A DNA stretch of 64,000 nt, from assembly GCF_018069805.1 (NCBI RefSeq), contig NZ_JAGPYN010000017.1, positions 1 to 64,000 of the forward strand, in the 5' to 3' direction. Within the stretch, counting starts at the first letter, position 1. The number at the start of each line of letters is the position of its first letter. Shown one piece after another: positions 18,507-28,438 of the stretch. Under the pieces are notes generated by a model, which was given only the letters and a program-made list of their open reading frames with translations, searched no databases and was not told where the DNA came from. The translations under genes were made by a program, and so were the position numbers. Source of the stretch: Pseudoalteromonas ostreae. Its GTDB lineage: Bacteria > Pseudomonadota > Gammaproteobacteria > Enterobacterales > Alteromonadaceae.

Positions 18507-19409
18507 ATGATGAAATCTAAATATATTATGCTGCTGTGGGTCTGTTTATGCTTTTCAAGTAGTCAACATTTGTTAGCAAATGAGTCTGATTTGGTTTTAA
18601 AAAACCAACAGGGCGAGCTGTTCGAGCTGAGTAACATCGTTGGCAAAAAGCCTGTTTATTTAAAATTTTGGGCAACTTGGTGTAAACCGTGTATTGAGCA
18701 AATGCCACACTTTCAGCATGCCTATAAACAGTATGGAGATACAATCGATACAATAGCAATAAACATTGATCTAAATGATGATCCTAGAGCTGTTGCAGCG
18801 GTTAAAAAACAGTTTAATTTAACTATGCCAATCATGAGTGATCATACCGCAAAAGTTGCTCAGCATTATCAATTTATAGGCACTCCTTTTCATGTGTTAC
18901 TCGATAAAACGGGCAAAGTAATTTTTCAAGGTCATGAAGCCGATAAAGCACTTGATAATACACTGCGATTATTATCACATGATGGCGTGGTGGCAAAGGC
19001 CCACTTGTTAGATGAAGGTAATAAGCAAGCTGCGACTGCTTTAGTTATTCCAGAGTATGGCTTAAAGGCTGTGTTATATACGGCAACGTGGTGCGATTGG
19101 TATTTAGCTGATACTCGCCCGAAAATGGCAACAAACTGTGCTGCAGCTCAAAAGCAAATCAATATATTAACCAACCAGGGGATTGATATTGAAGCGAGGG
19201 TTAGCCAATTATGGACAGATCAAGCGGCTGTTGATGAATACATCGAAAAATTTAAAGTCATACATCCAGTGTATATTGATCACGGTAATGATCTATTTAT
19301 TGATAATGAGATTAACAAAGTGCCAGCATTATTGATTTATAAAGATGGCAAAATAACAAATAGAATTACTGATTTTTCAAGTCCAGTAAATCTACAAAAC
19401 ACACCATAA
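18507..19409 (+). CDS. TlpA-like thioredoxin-fold protein with a second degenerate thioredoxin-like domain
   Basis: A 300-residue exported protein with a signal peptide (about residues 1-25). Domain 1 (30-160) is TlpA/ResA-like with the redox motif WATWCKPC, a cis-proline loop GTPFH and the strand HVLLDKTG. Domain 2 (about 180-295) begins again as a thioredoxin-like strand (AVLYTATWCDWY) but has only one Cys in the motif region; a further Cys occurs in NCAAAQ, and VPALLIYKDGK resembles the cis-proline strand. It may be a periplasmic disulfide reductase or a cargo-specific chaperone. The gene is single. ATG 18507 and 18510 are equally possible. Confidence 0.75.
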   Translation: MMKSKYIMLLWVCLCFSSSQHLLANESDLVLKNQQGELFELSNIVGKKPVYLKFWATWCKPCIEQMPHFQHAYKQYGDTIDTIAINIDLNDDPRAVAAVKKQFNLTMPIMSDHTAKVAQHYQFIGTPFHVLLDKTGKVIFQGHEADKALDNTLRLLSHDGVVAKAHLLDEGNKQAATALVIPEYGLKAVLYTATWCDWYLADTRPKMATNCAAAQKQINILTNQGIDIEARVSQLWTDQAAVDEYIEKFKVIHPVYIDHGNDLFIDNEINKVPALLIYKDGKITNRITDFSSPVNLQNTP

Positions 19410-19472
19410 TTAGCTTTGAAAACGCGCAAATCTAGCCTATGCTCTAGGCTCATTCATCAGTGAGCTTAGAGC

Positions 19473-20753
19473 ATGATAGATAAGGCGTTATTACTTAAAA
19501 CTCGCGAGTTATCAGATCGATTAATCGCCCTACAAACCCCGATACGAATCTTAGATGCGATAAATTGGGATAAAAGTATAAAAGAAGAGTTTTTTAGGCA
19601 TAAATGCCAAAAAAATCCACTGGTTGATAAAGCCTATTATCAGCAACGGGATCTAGGGTTTGTACCCAGTGAGTTACGCCAAGCGTTCTCTGATTTAAAC
19701 CGTAATATCATTAGCCAGCTTGGGCAACTCAATCCAATCACGCAGTATATGAGTAAAATGTGTGCTGAATATAAAACAGTACTCAATATGCTTGAATACC
19801 GAGGCACCGCTGAGTTTCACGATTTATCGGTGGAATTGTTTGGTCACCCAAAAGATTTATTTCATGCCGGTGAGCCATCGCTGTCAGAGCTTGCTAATAT
19901 GCTCGAACTACCACTTAAAAACCTGCTTGCTGCGGATATTTTACCTGATGATCCAAAAAATATTGATGCCGATGCTGCGGTTAAAATTCTTGCGGAGCAA
20001 GTGAGGGCTAGCATGACTGGTATCGATGTTGAAGTGATCATTAGTGACGGTATTGTCAGTGATGCAGCTGCTGGTGCTAATAATATAAAGCTAAATCAAG
20101 ATGTTAAATTTTCTCAGCGTGAACTCGATATTCTAGAAGTCCATGAAGGCTGGATCCATGTCGGCACCACGCAAAATGGTTTAGCGCAACCTTATTTAAC
20201 CTGTTTGAGTAAAGGCACGCCAAGTTCCACAGTAACCCAAGAAGGGCTAGCGGTGCTGACTGAAATCATCACCCTTAAATCAACACCACGGCGTTTATCA
20301 AAACTTGTTAATCGTATTCAGGCAGTGACAAAAGTAATAGACGGCGCAGAATTTGTGGATATTTACCGAGATTATGTGGCACAAGGATTAAGTAAAGATG
20401 AAAGTTATACGCTTGCGCAACGAGTTTTTCGTGGCAGTACAGCGACAGGTTTACCGTTTACAAAGGATATCGCTTATATCAAAGGGTTTGTATTGGTTTA
20501 CAATTTAATTCGGGTTGCTATACAACTTGGTCGCATCGATCAATTACCTTTGCTGTTAGTGGGTAAAATCTCGATTGATGACTTTAGACTAATATCACAA
20601 TTACATGATTTAGGTGTAATTGAAGACCCTAAGTTTGTTCCGCCACATTTTAAAGATTTACGTGGTTTAGCAACCTGGCTTAGCTTTGGCCGTTTTATTG
20701 GCAACCTGTCTTTTGAGCAGCTAGAAAACGATTATAAACCACTATTTTTATAG
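19473..20753 (+). CDS. DUF1704 (QEGLA motif) metallopeptidase-like protein
   Basis: A 426-residue protein of the family annotated as flavohemoglobin expression-modulating QEGLA motif protein (DUF1704). The zinc site is visible: HEGWIH (His224, Glu225, His229) and the third-ligand glutamate in TQEGLAVLTE (Glu257). Eukaryotic relatives (MATCAP/KIAA0895-like) use this HExxxH...E arrangement as tubulin tyrosine carboxypeptidases, so this bacterial protein may be a carboxypeptidase with an unknown target. No signal peptide, so cytosolic. It follows the thioredoxin gene by 63 bases, perhaps co-transcribed. Confidence 0.8.
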   Translation: MIDKALLLKTRELSDRLIALQTPIRILDAINWDKSIKEEFFRHKCQKNPLVDKAYYQQRDLGFVPSELRQAFSDLNRNIISQLGQLNPITQYMSKMCAEYKTVLNMLEYRGTAEFHDLSVELFGHPKDLFHAGEPSLSELANMLELPLKNLLAADILPDDPKNIDADAAVKILAEQVRASMTGIDVEVIISDGIVSDAAAGANNIKLNQDVKFSQRELDILEVHEGWIHVGTTQNGLAQPYLTCLSKGTPSSTVTQEGLAVLTEIITLKSTPRRLSKLVNRIQAVTKVIDGAEFVDIYRDYVAQGLSKDESYTLAQRVFRGSTATGLPFTKDIAYIKGFVLVYNLIRVAIQLGRIDQLPLLLVGKISIDDFRLISQLHDLGVIEDPKFVPPHFKDLRGLATWLSFGRFIGNLSFEQLENDYKPLFL

Positions 20754-20885
20754 TGATTATTTGTTATTAGTAACGAAATAAAAAACGCAGTTTGAATGAG
20801 TAACTGAGGAAGCCTTCATATCAATAGTGAAAAAATAAATACTTAGTCAGCAAGTATTTTACTGTTCTTTTTGCTTTAATACAGA

Positions 20886-20917
20886 CACTTAAGGTTGATA
20901 GTTTGCAACCTTAAGTG
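20886..20917. terminator. Perfect 12 bp inverted repeat between convergent genes
   Basis: CACTTAAGGTTG and CAACCTTAAGTG pair perfectly with an 8-base loop. It lies just past the stop of the minus-strand DUF1338 gene and 130 bases past the DUF1704 gene. No T-tract follows on either strand, so this is a likely but unproven terminator. Confidence 0.55.
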
Positions 20918-20932
20918 ATGTATTAAAATGGA

Positions 20933-21736
20933 CTAACGAGCGTTAGTACTTTCGAAAATTTTATCGGCAGAGGCTGCAACAAAACCAGTGTAAAGTTCGC
21001 CATCAGCTTTTGCATAGCGCAGGGCAAACTCATAAAAACAACTAGGTACGCTCATCGTCGTGTCACTAAACTCTACGGCAAAGTCGTCGGCAAGGGTTGA
21101 TGATTGCTCAAGTAATACCTCTGGTGAGCCTTTTACTTCACCGCCAGAAATATTAAGGGCAAAACCAGCATCTTTAAGTGCTTGGTTAACATCTTCAATT
21201 TTATCAAATTTGGCAAGTTCATTAATGTTCACGGTGAAATGATTAGCACGGTAACCCCATGCTGACATCCATGCTGCATATTCGCTTTCAGCGAGTAACT
21301 GTTTATAAGTTTCAGAACTTACTTGCCAATGGGTGCCTGAATATAAGAAGTCTTCTGCGGTTACGGCATCTGCATCTATGCTGGCAACCAGCTCATTAAC
21401 TATTTTTTGCAGTTGTTCAGAACACTGCTCTACAAGTAATTCGGAAATAAACACTTTTGGTTGCTTTGGATCACTATGCTCATAATGTTTAGCATACAAT
21501 TTTTTAGCTTCAAAATGATATTCACCACATTCTTTATAACCGACTGCTAAAAAATGCGCGGCTAACTTTTCCAGACCAATTTTTTCATGATTGAAAGTGC
21601 GTAGTGCAATATGGTCGTTGATCACATCATCTTGTTGTGTCGAGCCTAATAGCTCATGAACTTTTACAGCTGACGGCGTTACCGCCAAGTAGTTTTGCCA
21701 TAGGTTGTCAAATAGGGCATTTACATCTGTGTGCAT
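20933..21736 (-). CDS. DUF1338 family protein (HglS-like dioxygenase)
   Basis: A 267-residue protein from the ATG at 21736, which has an AGGAATT ribosome site; an ATG at 21775 has none and would add 13 residues. The DHIALRTF block (His42, Arg46), RANHFTVN and the late YEFALRY glutamate fit the metal and substrate residues of DUF1338. The founding enzyme HglS (YdcJ) is an Fe(II)-dependent 2-oxoadipate dioxygenase/decarboxylase making 2-hydroxyglutarate in lysine breakdown. It is the last gene of the ast unit, 46 bases behind astD, suggesting a role on a keto-acid intermediate of amino-acid catabolism. The substrate is inferred only. Confidence 0.8.
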   Translation of the reverse strand: MHTDVNALFDNLWQNYLAVTPSAVKVHELLGSTQQDDVINDHIALRTFNHEKIGLEKLAAHFLAVGYKECGEYHFEAKKLYAKHYEHSDPKQPKVFISELLVEQCSEQLQKIVNELVASIDADAVTAEDFLYSGTHWQVSSETYKQLLAESEYAAWMSAWGYRANHFTVNINELAKFDKIEDVNQALKDAGFALNISGGEVKGSPEVLLEQSSTLADDFAVEFSDTTMSVPSCFYEFALRYAKADGELYTGFVAASADKIFESTNAR

Positions 21737-21782
21737 TTTTAATTCCTTAATTTGGTTTAAATGGTGTGTAGCCATTTTGTCA

Positions 21783-23255
21783 TTATTTAATGATTAAGCC
21801 TGGCGCGAGGGTATCAGGTAAATTTACTTTGTCCGCTTCAACTGAAGCAACAGGGTATGAGCAGTAATCAGCAGCGTAATAGGCGCTTGCTCTGTGATTA
21901 CCACTGGCACCAATGCCACCAAATGGGGCTGCGCTCGATGCACCTGTGATAGGGCGATTCCAATTAACAATGCCAGCACGAATATGCTTCAAAAAGTGTT
22001 GGTAATCATCACTTGAGTCGCTTAACAGGCCTGCTGACAAACCAAACGAGGTATTGTTAGCCTCATCAATGGCACTGTTAAATTCAGTATAACGATAAAC
22101 TTTAATTAGTGGCCCAAAGTGTTCTTCATCGGGCATGTTTGTAACATTACTTACATCAATGATACCTGGGCTTACAAAGCCAGTGCCTAGTTTTAAGTGC
22201 TTAAGCTCAACCAGTGATTTAGCACCCACATCGAGTAGTTGCTGTTGTGCGTTAACCATACCAAGGGCGGCTTTTTCACTGATCATTGCGCCCATAAATG
22301 GTTGCTCTTGGGCAAAGCTATCTGCAACTTTAATATTTTTTGTGGTGCTAATGAGTTTGGCTAAAATAGCATCACCGTTTGCTGTGTTTTCAATAAATAC
22401 ACGGCGGGCACAGGTGCAACGTTGTCCTGATGTAATAAAGCTTGATTGAATAATATCGTGCACCGCAGCGTTAATATCGGCGACACCTTTGATAATAAGC
22501 GGATTATTGCCGCCCATTTCAAGCGCGAGAATTTTTCCTGGATGCCCTGCAAATTGCTTATGCAGCAGATGGCCTGTATTTGAACTGCCAGTAAAAAATA
22601 AGCCATCAATATCTTGGTGGCTGGCAAGCGCAATGCCCGTTTCAACCTCACCTTGAATGAGGTTGATCACACCTGCAGGTAAACCTGCTTTTAGCCACAA
22701 CTCCAGCGTGAACTGCGCAACATGTGGCGTTAGTTCAGAGGGTTTAAATACCACGGTATTCCCCGCCAATATTGCAGGTACTATGTGACCGTTTGGTAGA
22801 TGACCCGGGAAGTTATAAGGGCCAAATATTGCGACAACACCATGCGGCTTATGGCGAATAAACGCTTTGGCGCCAGGCATTGGGTTTTCAGTGGTGCCGG
22901 TGCGTTCATTGTGGGCTTTAATTGAAATAGCCACTTTACCGGTCATTGCACCCACTTCTGTACGTGTTTCCCACAGTGGTTTACCGGTTTCACGTGCGAT
23001 AATACTCGCAAACTCTTCGCTGTGCTCTTTTAACTGAGCAACAAAGTTTTCTAGCACGGTAATGCGATCACTAATAGACGTTTGTGCCCAATCAAATTGC
23101 GCTTTACGTGCTGCTGTAATAGCCTCATTTACTTGCTCTTTACTGGCAGTTTTACCTTGCCAAATCGTTTCACCATTACTTGGGTTAACTGATGTAAAGG
23201 CGTGACCAAGGCCGCTTTGCCATTGGTTATTAATAAGTTGAGTTGTTGTACTCAT
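21783..23255 (-). CDS. astD: Succinylglutamate-semialdehyde dehydrogenase
   Basis: A 490-residue aldehyde dehydrogenase. It has the glutamate block [11 protein letters not shown], the catalytic cysteine in [11 protein letters not shown] and the [12 protein letters not shown] end motif typical of AstD. It oxidises N-succinylglutamate semialdehyde to N-succinylglutamate with NAD in arginine succinyltransferase catabolism. It stands 20 bases behind astA and is followed closely by DUF1338, so one operon. Full length, nothing missing. Confidence 0.95.
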   Translation of the reverse strand: MSTTTQLINNQWQSGLGHAFTSVNPSNGETIWQGKTASKEQVNEAITAARKAQFDWAQTSISDRITVLENFVAQLKEHSEEFASIIARETGKPLWETRTEVGAMTGKVAISIKAHNERTGTTENPMPGAKAFIRHKPHGVVAIFGPYNFPGHLPNGHIVPAILAGNTVVFKPSELTPHVAQFTLELWLKAGLPAGVINLIQGEVETGIALASHQDIDGLFFTGSSNTGHLLHKQFAGHPGKILALEMGGNNPLIIKGVADINAAVHDIIQSSFITSGQRCTCARRVFIENTANGDAILAKLISTTKNIKVADSFAQEQPFMGAMISEKAALGMVNAQQQLLDVGAKSLVELKHLKLGTGFVSPGIIDVSNVTNMPDEEHFGPLIKVYRYTEFNSAIDEANNTSFGLSAGLLSDSSDDYQHFLKHIRAGIVNWNRPITGASSAAPFGGIGASGNHRASAYYAADYCSYPVASVEADKVNLPDTLAPGLIIK

Positions 23256-23275
23256 AAGATGATTCCTTAAGAAAG

Positions 23276-24310
23276 TTACAGACGAAAGAATCGTGCTGCA
23301 TCCCCTTGCTGTAATTTAAGTGCGTGGGCGACCTCTTGGCTGATTATCAAGGTATGCTTGGCATGATTGTAATGTGCGTGTTTGGTAAATGTGGCTCTAA
23401 AATCGCTGACGCCTTGATTACATATTGCCAAAGTATCTGAGCTTTGTTCGTCAACGTAATCGAGCTCACCAATAGAAATAGGGCATACGAGTGATTCACG
23501 AACACTTCGAATATTGCCAAGTTTGGCTTCGACAGTTGGCCCTGCATCAAATAAATCAACGTAGCCACGGTGCTCAAAGCCTTCTTTTTCGAGTAGTTTG
23601 AGTGCCGGTTTAGTTTTGTCATGCACTTTACCAATTACGGCTTGCGCTTTTTTACTCAATAGATTGGCGTAAATTGGGTATTTTGGCATCAACTCACTGA
23701 TAAACACTTTATCGCCTAACCCGACAAGGTGATCAGCTTGTGGAAATTCGATACTAAAAAAGTGCTCTTCTAACCATTGCCAAAAAGGAGAGTGGCCATG
23801 TTCGTCGCTCACACCACGCATTTCTGCGATGATGGTATCGGCAAAACGCTCACTGTGCTGGGCCATAAACAAAAACCGTGAGCGTGATAAGAAACGTCCG
23901 GTTAGCCCTTTACGGCTAGCTTCACGTAAAAACAATGTGCATATTTCAGAACAACCAGTGTAATCATTACACATGCTTAAAATATCAACTGTGTTGTATA
24001 CGTTTAAAGTGCGTGAGTGGTGAACGGTTTTACCAAGGTGATAATGATACAAAGGAACATTAAGGCCAACAGCCGCTTCAATAGCGGTTGTGCCAACTAC
24101 CTCACCCGTCTCACTATCTTCTAAAACAAATAAATAGCTTTCATCTTGAGGTTGATTAATGTTTTTCGCAAAGCTGCGTTCAGCGCGCTCAATTTTATCA
24201 AGTAATAGGGCATCATTAACAGGTAAGGAAGTAAAGCCATGACCAGATTCAATGGCTATTTGCTTGAGTGCATCAAAGTCTGTGGCTGTAATAGGACGTA
24301 ATACGTGCAT
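23276..24310 (-). CDS. astA: Arginine N-succinyltransferase
   Basis: A 344-residue GNAT-fold acyltransferase opening with [15 protein letters not shown] and containing [16 protein letters not shown] and the late block FDAGPTVEA that I associate with AstA. It transfers succinyl from succinyl-CoA to arginine, the first step of the AST pathway. It lies between astC and astD on one transcript. The usual partners astB and astE are not in the window. Confidence 0.95.
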   Translation of the reverse strand: MHVLRPITATDFDALKQIAIESGHGFTSLPVNDALLLDKIERAERSFAKNINQPQDESYLFVLEDSETGEVVGTTAIEAAVGLNVPLYHYHLGKTVHHSRTLNVYNTVDILSMCNDYTGCSEICTLFLREASRKGLTGRFLSRSRFLFMAQHSERFADTIIAEMRGVSDEHGHSPFWQWLEEHFFSIEFPQADHLVGLGDKVFISELMPKYPIYANLLSKKAQAVIGKVHDKTKPALKLLEKEGFEHRGYVDLFDAGPTVEAKLGNIRSVRESLVCPISIGELDYVDEQSSDTLAICNQGVSDFRATFTKHAHYNHAKHTLIISQEVAHALKLQQGDAARFFRL

Positions 24311-24353
24311 TTAAAAGAGCTCCATTAGCGCCCAGCGAGGGCGCTAAATTAGA

Positions 24354-25562
<1,209 letters not shown>

Positions 25563-25761
25563 TTACACCTAAATCTGGCTTGAAGTGAAAAATAAATTGC
25601 ATCTAATGGGTGAATCAAGCCGTTATTACCCTGCAATGGTGTGCTCTAATAATTTTTTTTATTTACTACTGCTATTATCTGAGTTCAAAGCTTAAATTTG
25701 CAGTGCTATTTTGTGAAAAGTGATTAAAATAAAATACAAAATGACGAGGTTAATACTCAAT

Positions 25762-26190
25762 ATGATAACTACACAAGACGAAAAGCTACTTTCTATACTA
25801 CGCACTAACGCCAGAGCGAGTATTTCAGATCTTGCCAGAGCACTTAATTTATCACGCTCGACGGTACAAAGTAGAATGTTAAAGCTAGAAGAGACAGGGG
25901 TAATAAAGGGCTACAGTGTTGACTATGGTGATGCGTATTTAAGCGCGATGGTATCGGCCCATGTATCAATAAAGGTAAAGCAAAAGCTAACCACTAAAAC
26001 TAACCTTGAACTCAAGCAGATTGATGCTATTACTCAGTTGTTTGCTATCAGTGGTGAGTTTGATTTAATAGCCGTTGTGCAAGCACAAAATTTAGAAAAG
26101 CTCAGCCATTTACTCGACGATATTGGTAACTTAGATGGCGTTGAACGTACAACGTCTTCTGTTATTCTTGAAACAAAATTTAAACGCTAA
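25762..26190 (+). CDS. Lrp/AsnC family transcriptional regulator
   Basis: A 142-residue regulator from the ATG at 25762 (GAGG lies about 13 bases upstream). In-frame starts at 25741 (ATG) and 25720 (GTG) would add 7 or 14 residues and have no better ribosome site. The N-terminal winged helix (LSILRTNARASISDLARALNLSRSTVQSRMLKLEETGVIKGY) and the C-terminal RAM ligand-binding domain (QLFAISGEFDLIAVV) are complete. Being divergent from astC, it probably controls the ast genes in response to arginine or another amino acid, though Lrp proteins may act elsewhere. Confidence 0.85.
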   Translation: MITTQDEKLLSILRTNARASISDLARALNLSRSTVQSRMLKLEETGVIKGYSVDYGDAYLSAMVSAHVSIKVKQKLTTKTNLELKQIDAITQLFAISGEFDLIAVVQAQNLEKLSHLLDDIGNLDGVERTTSSVILETKFKR

Positions 26191-26401
26191 GTTGACGATC
26201 AATACAGAATGTCATACTTTTTATTGTGACTAAACAGTATTTACCCGCTACACTTACTACTAGCACAGGGTTTTCTTACTCGTTAATGTAATTATGATAC
26301 CGAACTTTATTAGCGTTTTTATTTTATTTATGTTTTTATCGCGTTTACACGGGTAATAAATCATAATTAAGAATGTTCAGTTACTTGAATGCAGGATCCC
26401 C

Positions 26402-27427
26402 ATGGAAGAAAACTTATTAAACTCACTAATTAAAATAACTAAAAATCGTGATGTAGATTCATTAGAATATAGCTTGATCACGACGATCCAGGAATTTGTT
26501 GGTTGCACAGAAATTGTGGTTTATAAGGATTTAGACGTGCAATGTGATTTAACAATTGAGCGCAGTATATCGTTAAGAGTTGTTAATGGTAATCAGTTTG
26601 AATGGGCGCAACGCAAAGTGGTTGACTCACCAGAATCTGAGCTGTTGTCATGTTTGCGCTCAGCGTGCATTATTACTGTGCAGTCCGCAGATGGTATTGA
26701 GAAGCGTTGGTTACCAATATCTTTACAAGATAAGCCGATAGGCGCTATTGCCGTTGTATGCAAAGGTTTAGAAAGTGCGGATCAGGTGTTGTTAAATGCC
26801 TTTTGCCGTATTTATGAAAACTATTTGTTTATCCTGCATGAAAATGAACGGGATCAATTGACTGGTTTGCTGAATCGGCAAACATTTGATAAAAAAATTA
26901 AACAGCTAATTGAAAAGCAAGTAATAAAACAACATAAAACGGTTAAAGCGGATGATAATCGCAAGCGTAGACTTAGTTCAACATCTTGGTTGGCAATGCT
27001 TGATATTGATCATTTTAAAAAAATAAATGACAGTTTTGGTCATGTCTGTGGAGATGAAGTTTTACTATTGCTTGCGCAAAAAATGCGGTACTTTCTGCGT
27101 TCAACAGATTTGATTTTCCGCTTTGGTGGAGAGGAGTTTGTGGTAGTGTTTGAACCTACCAATTTTGAGTCTATTGAAAAGAAAATGAACGAGTTTATGG
27201 ATATGATCAGAGAGACTCGCTTTCCATTTGTGACAAATATGACCGTTAGTATAGGTATGTGTCGCATTAGTCCTTACGACTTTCCTATAAATGTATTAGA
27301 AAATGCAGATAAGGCACTTTATTACGCGAAGGAAAATGGTCGCAATAGGTTGTGTTTTTATGAGGAGTTAATGGAAAATAATTTGATTGACTCAAATGAT
27401 AAAAGCACGGATATAGATTTATTTTAA
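26402..27427 (+). CDS. Diguanylate cyclase with N-terminal GAF-like domain
   Basis: A 341-residue soluble protein. Residues 1-145 look like a GAF-type sensor domain; 150-330 form a GGDEF domain with DIDHFKKIND, the active motif GGEEF (242-246) and an inhibitory-site RSTD (233-236) five residues upstream. It should make c-di-GMP with product inhibition. An insertion of basic residues (VKADDNRKRR) sits between the first GGDEF strands. No membrane segments. The end overlaps the convergent gene by 4 bases. Signal sensed is unknown. Confidence 0.9.
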   Translation: MEENLLNSLIKITKNRDVDSLEYSLITTIQEFVGCTEIVVYKDLDVQCDLTIERSISLRVVNGNQFEWAQRKVVDSPESELLSCLRSACIITVQSADGIEKRWLPISLQDKPIGAIAVVCKGLESADQVLLNAFCRIYENYLFILHENERDQLTGLLNRQTFDKKIKQLIEKQVIKQHKTVKADDNRKRRLSSTSWLAMLDIDHFKKINDSFGHVCGDEVLLLLAQKMRYFLRSTDLIFRFGGEEFVVVFEPTNFESIEKKMNEFMDMIRETRFPFVTNMTVSIGMCRISPYDFPINVLENADKALYYAKENGRNRLCFYEELMENNLIDSNDKSTDIDLF

Positions 27428-28347
27428 TCTGACGCCTTTACTACTTTCTTAATGATGGTTTTTGTTACCTTATCAAGTTTAATTACATAGGCGTTACCGC
27501 CAATTCCTTTAAATTCTTCATCGGTGAATACAATGGTATTTTCATCATAGAAAGTAATCGCTTCTTTTTGAGTCACAATCCCTAAATCTATCCGTGATAC
27601 GTCCCCAGAGAAAAATTTATCACCAGTAAAGTTTTCAAATAACCAAATGCTTGTTGAATCCAATAATACTAATTTTGTACGATCAGGACTCAATGCCGCT
27701 GAAGTTATCCAACAGAGCTTTTCCATTGTTGTACAGGTCTTAAATGAATCGATTAATTGCGCATCAAAGTTCGCCGCATGATCGCCAACTTTATATACAT
27801 TGGTGATCCCATCGAACGGTTCAGTTCGGTTTTTTGTAAACAAATATAAGTGACGACCAAAGGCTACAAATGCTTCAAGATCAAAATTTCGTTTATCTGG
27901 AGTGATAGGACTACCGTCGAGTTCTGGGTAAGTGAACTTGATAATTTCAGCCTCGGTGGTATCAGTTTTAATGTCGATGGGATTTTCTATTTTATAAATA
28001 GTGAGCCATTTACGTTCTTGATTATTATTACCAAAATCACCTAAAAAGAAGTGTCCAAAATCATTCTGAGTCATATCCTCCCAATCAATATTTTTCGCAT
28101 TAGTAACTAGGACTTCTTTGGCTATAGAGCCATTTTCGTTGAGGCGATAAAGTTTTGCTTCATTACCGCCATCATTTATTGCCCACAAACGCTTGAATTT
28201 ATCAAATTCGATCCCCGATATTTCTTTTAGTTTAGGATCAACACTGAGTTTTTTTTTGCTATATAAGGTATAAATTGACATGCTAGTAAGCACAATACTC
28301 ACTAAAATTGCGAGTGAGATTAACGAAAATAGACTTTTTTTAAGCAT
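27424..28347 (-). CDS. Membrane-anchored beta-propeller-like protein, function unknown
   Basis: A 307-residue protein with one N-terminal hydrophobic segment (about 8-28, SLISLAILVSIVLTSMSIYTLY) and a periplasmic remainder. The soluble part has repeated strand patterns such as EISGIEFDKFKRLWAINDGGNEAKLYRLN, WEDMTQND and DFGNN, reminiscent of an SMP-30/esterase-like or SdiA-regulated beta-propeller. I cannot name a family with confidence. It sits between two c-di-GMP proteins but on the opposite strand to the first; no operon is evident. Confidence 0.65.
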   Translation of the reverse strand: MLKKSLFSLISLAILVSIVLTSMSIYTLYSKKKLSVDPKLKEISGIEFDKFKRLWAINDGGNEAKLYRLNENGSIAKEVLVTNAKNIDWEDMTQNDFGHFFLGDFGNNNQERKWLTIYKIENPIDIKTDTTEAEIIKFTYPELDGSPITPDKRNFDLEAFVAFGRHLYLFTKNRTEPFDGITNVYKVGDHAANFDAQLIDSFKTCTTMEKLCWITSAALSPDRTKLVLLDSTSIWLFENFTGDKFFSGDVSRIDLGIVTQKEAITFYDENTIVFTDEEFKGIGGNAYVIKLDKVTKTIIKKVVKASD

Positions 28348-28438
28348 GTAAGATGGGGGATTTGATACTAAGTTATTAAGTATTATTATCTATTTTTAGC
28401 TAAATTTCCATGGTAATAAAATTATAAATCACTAATCG

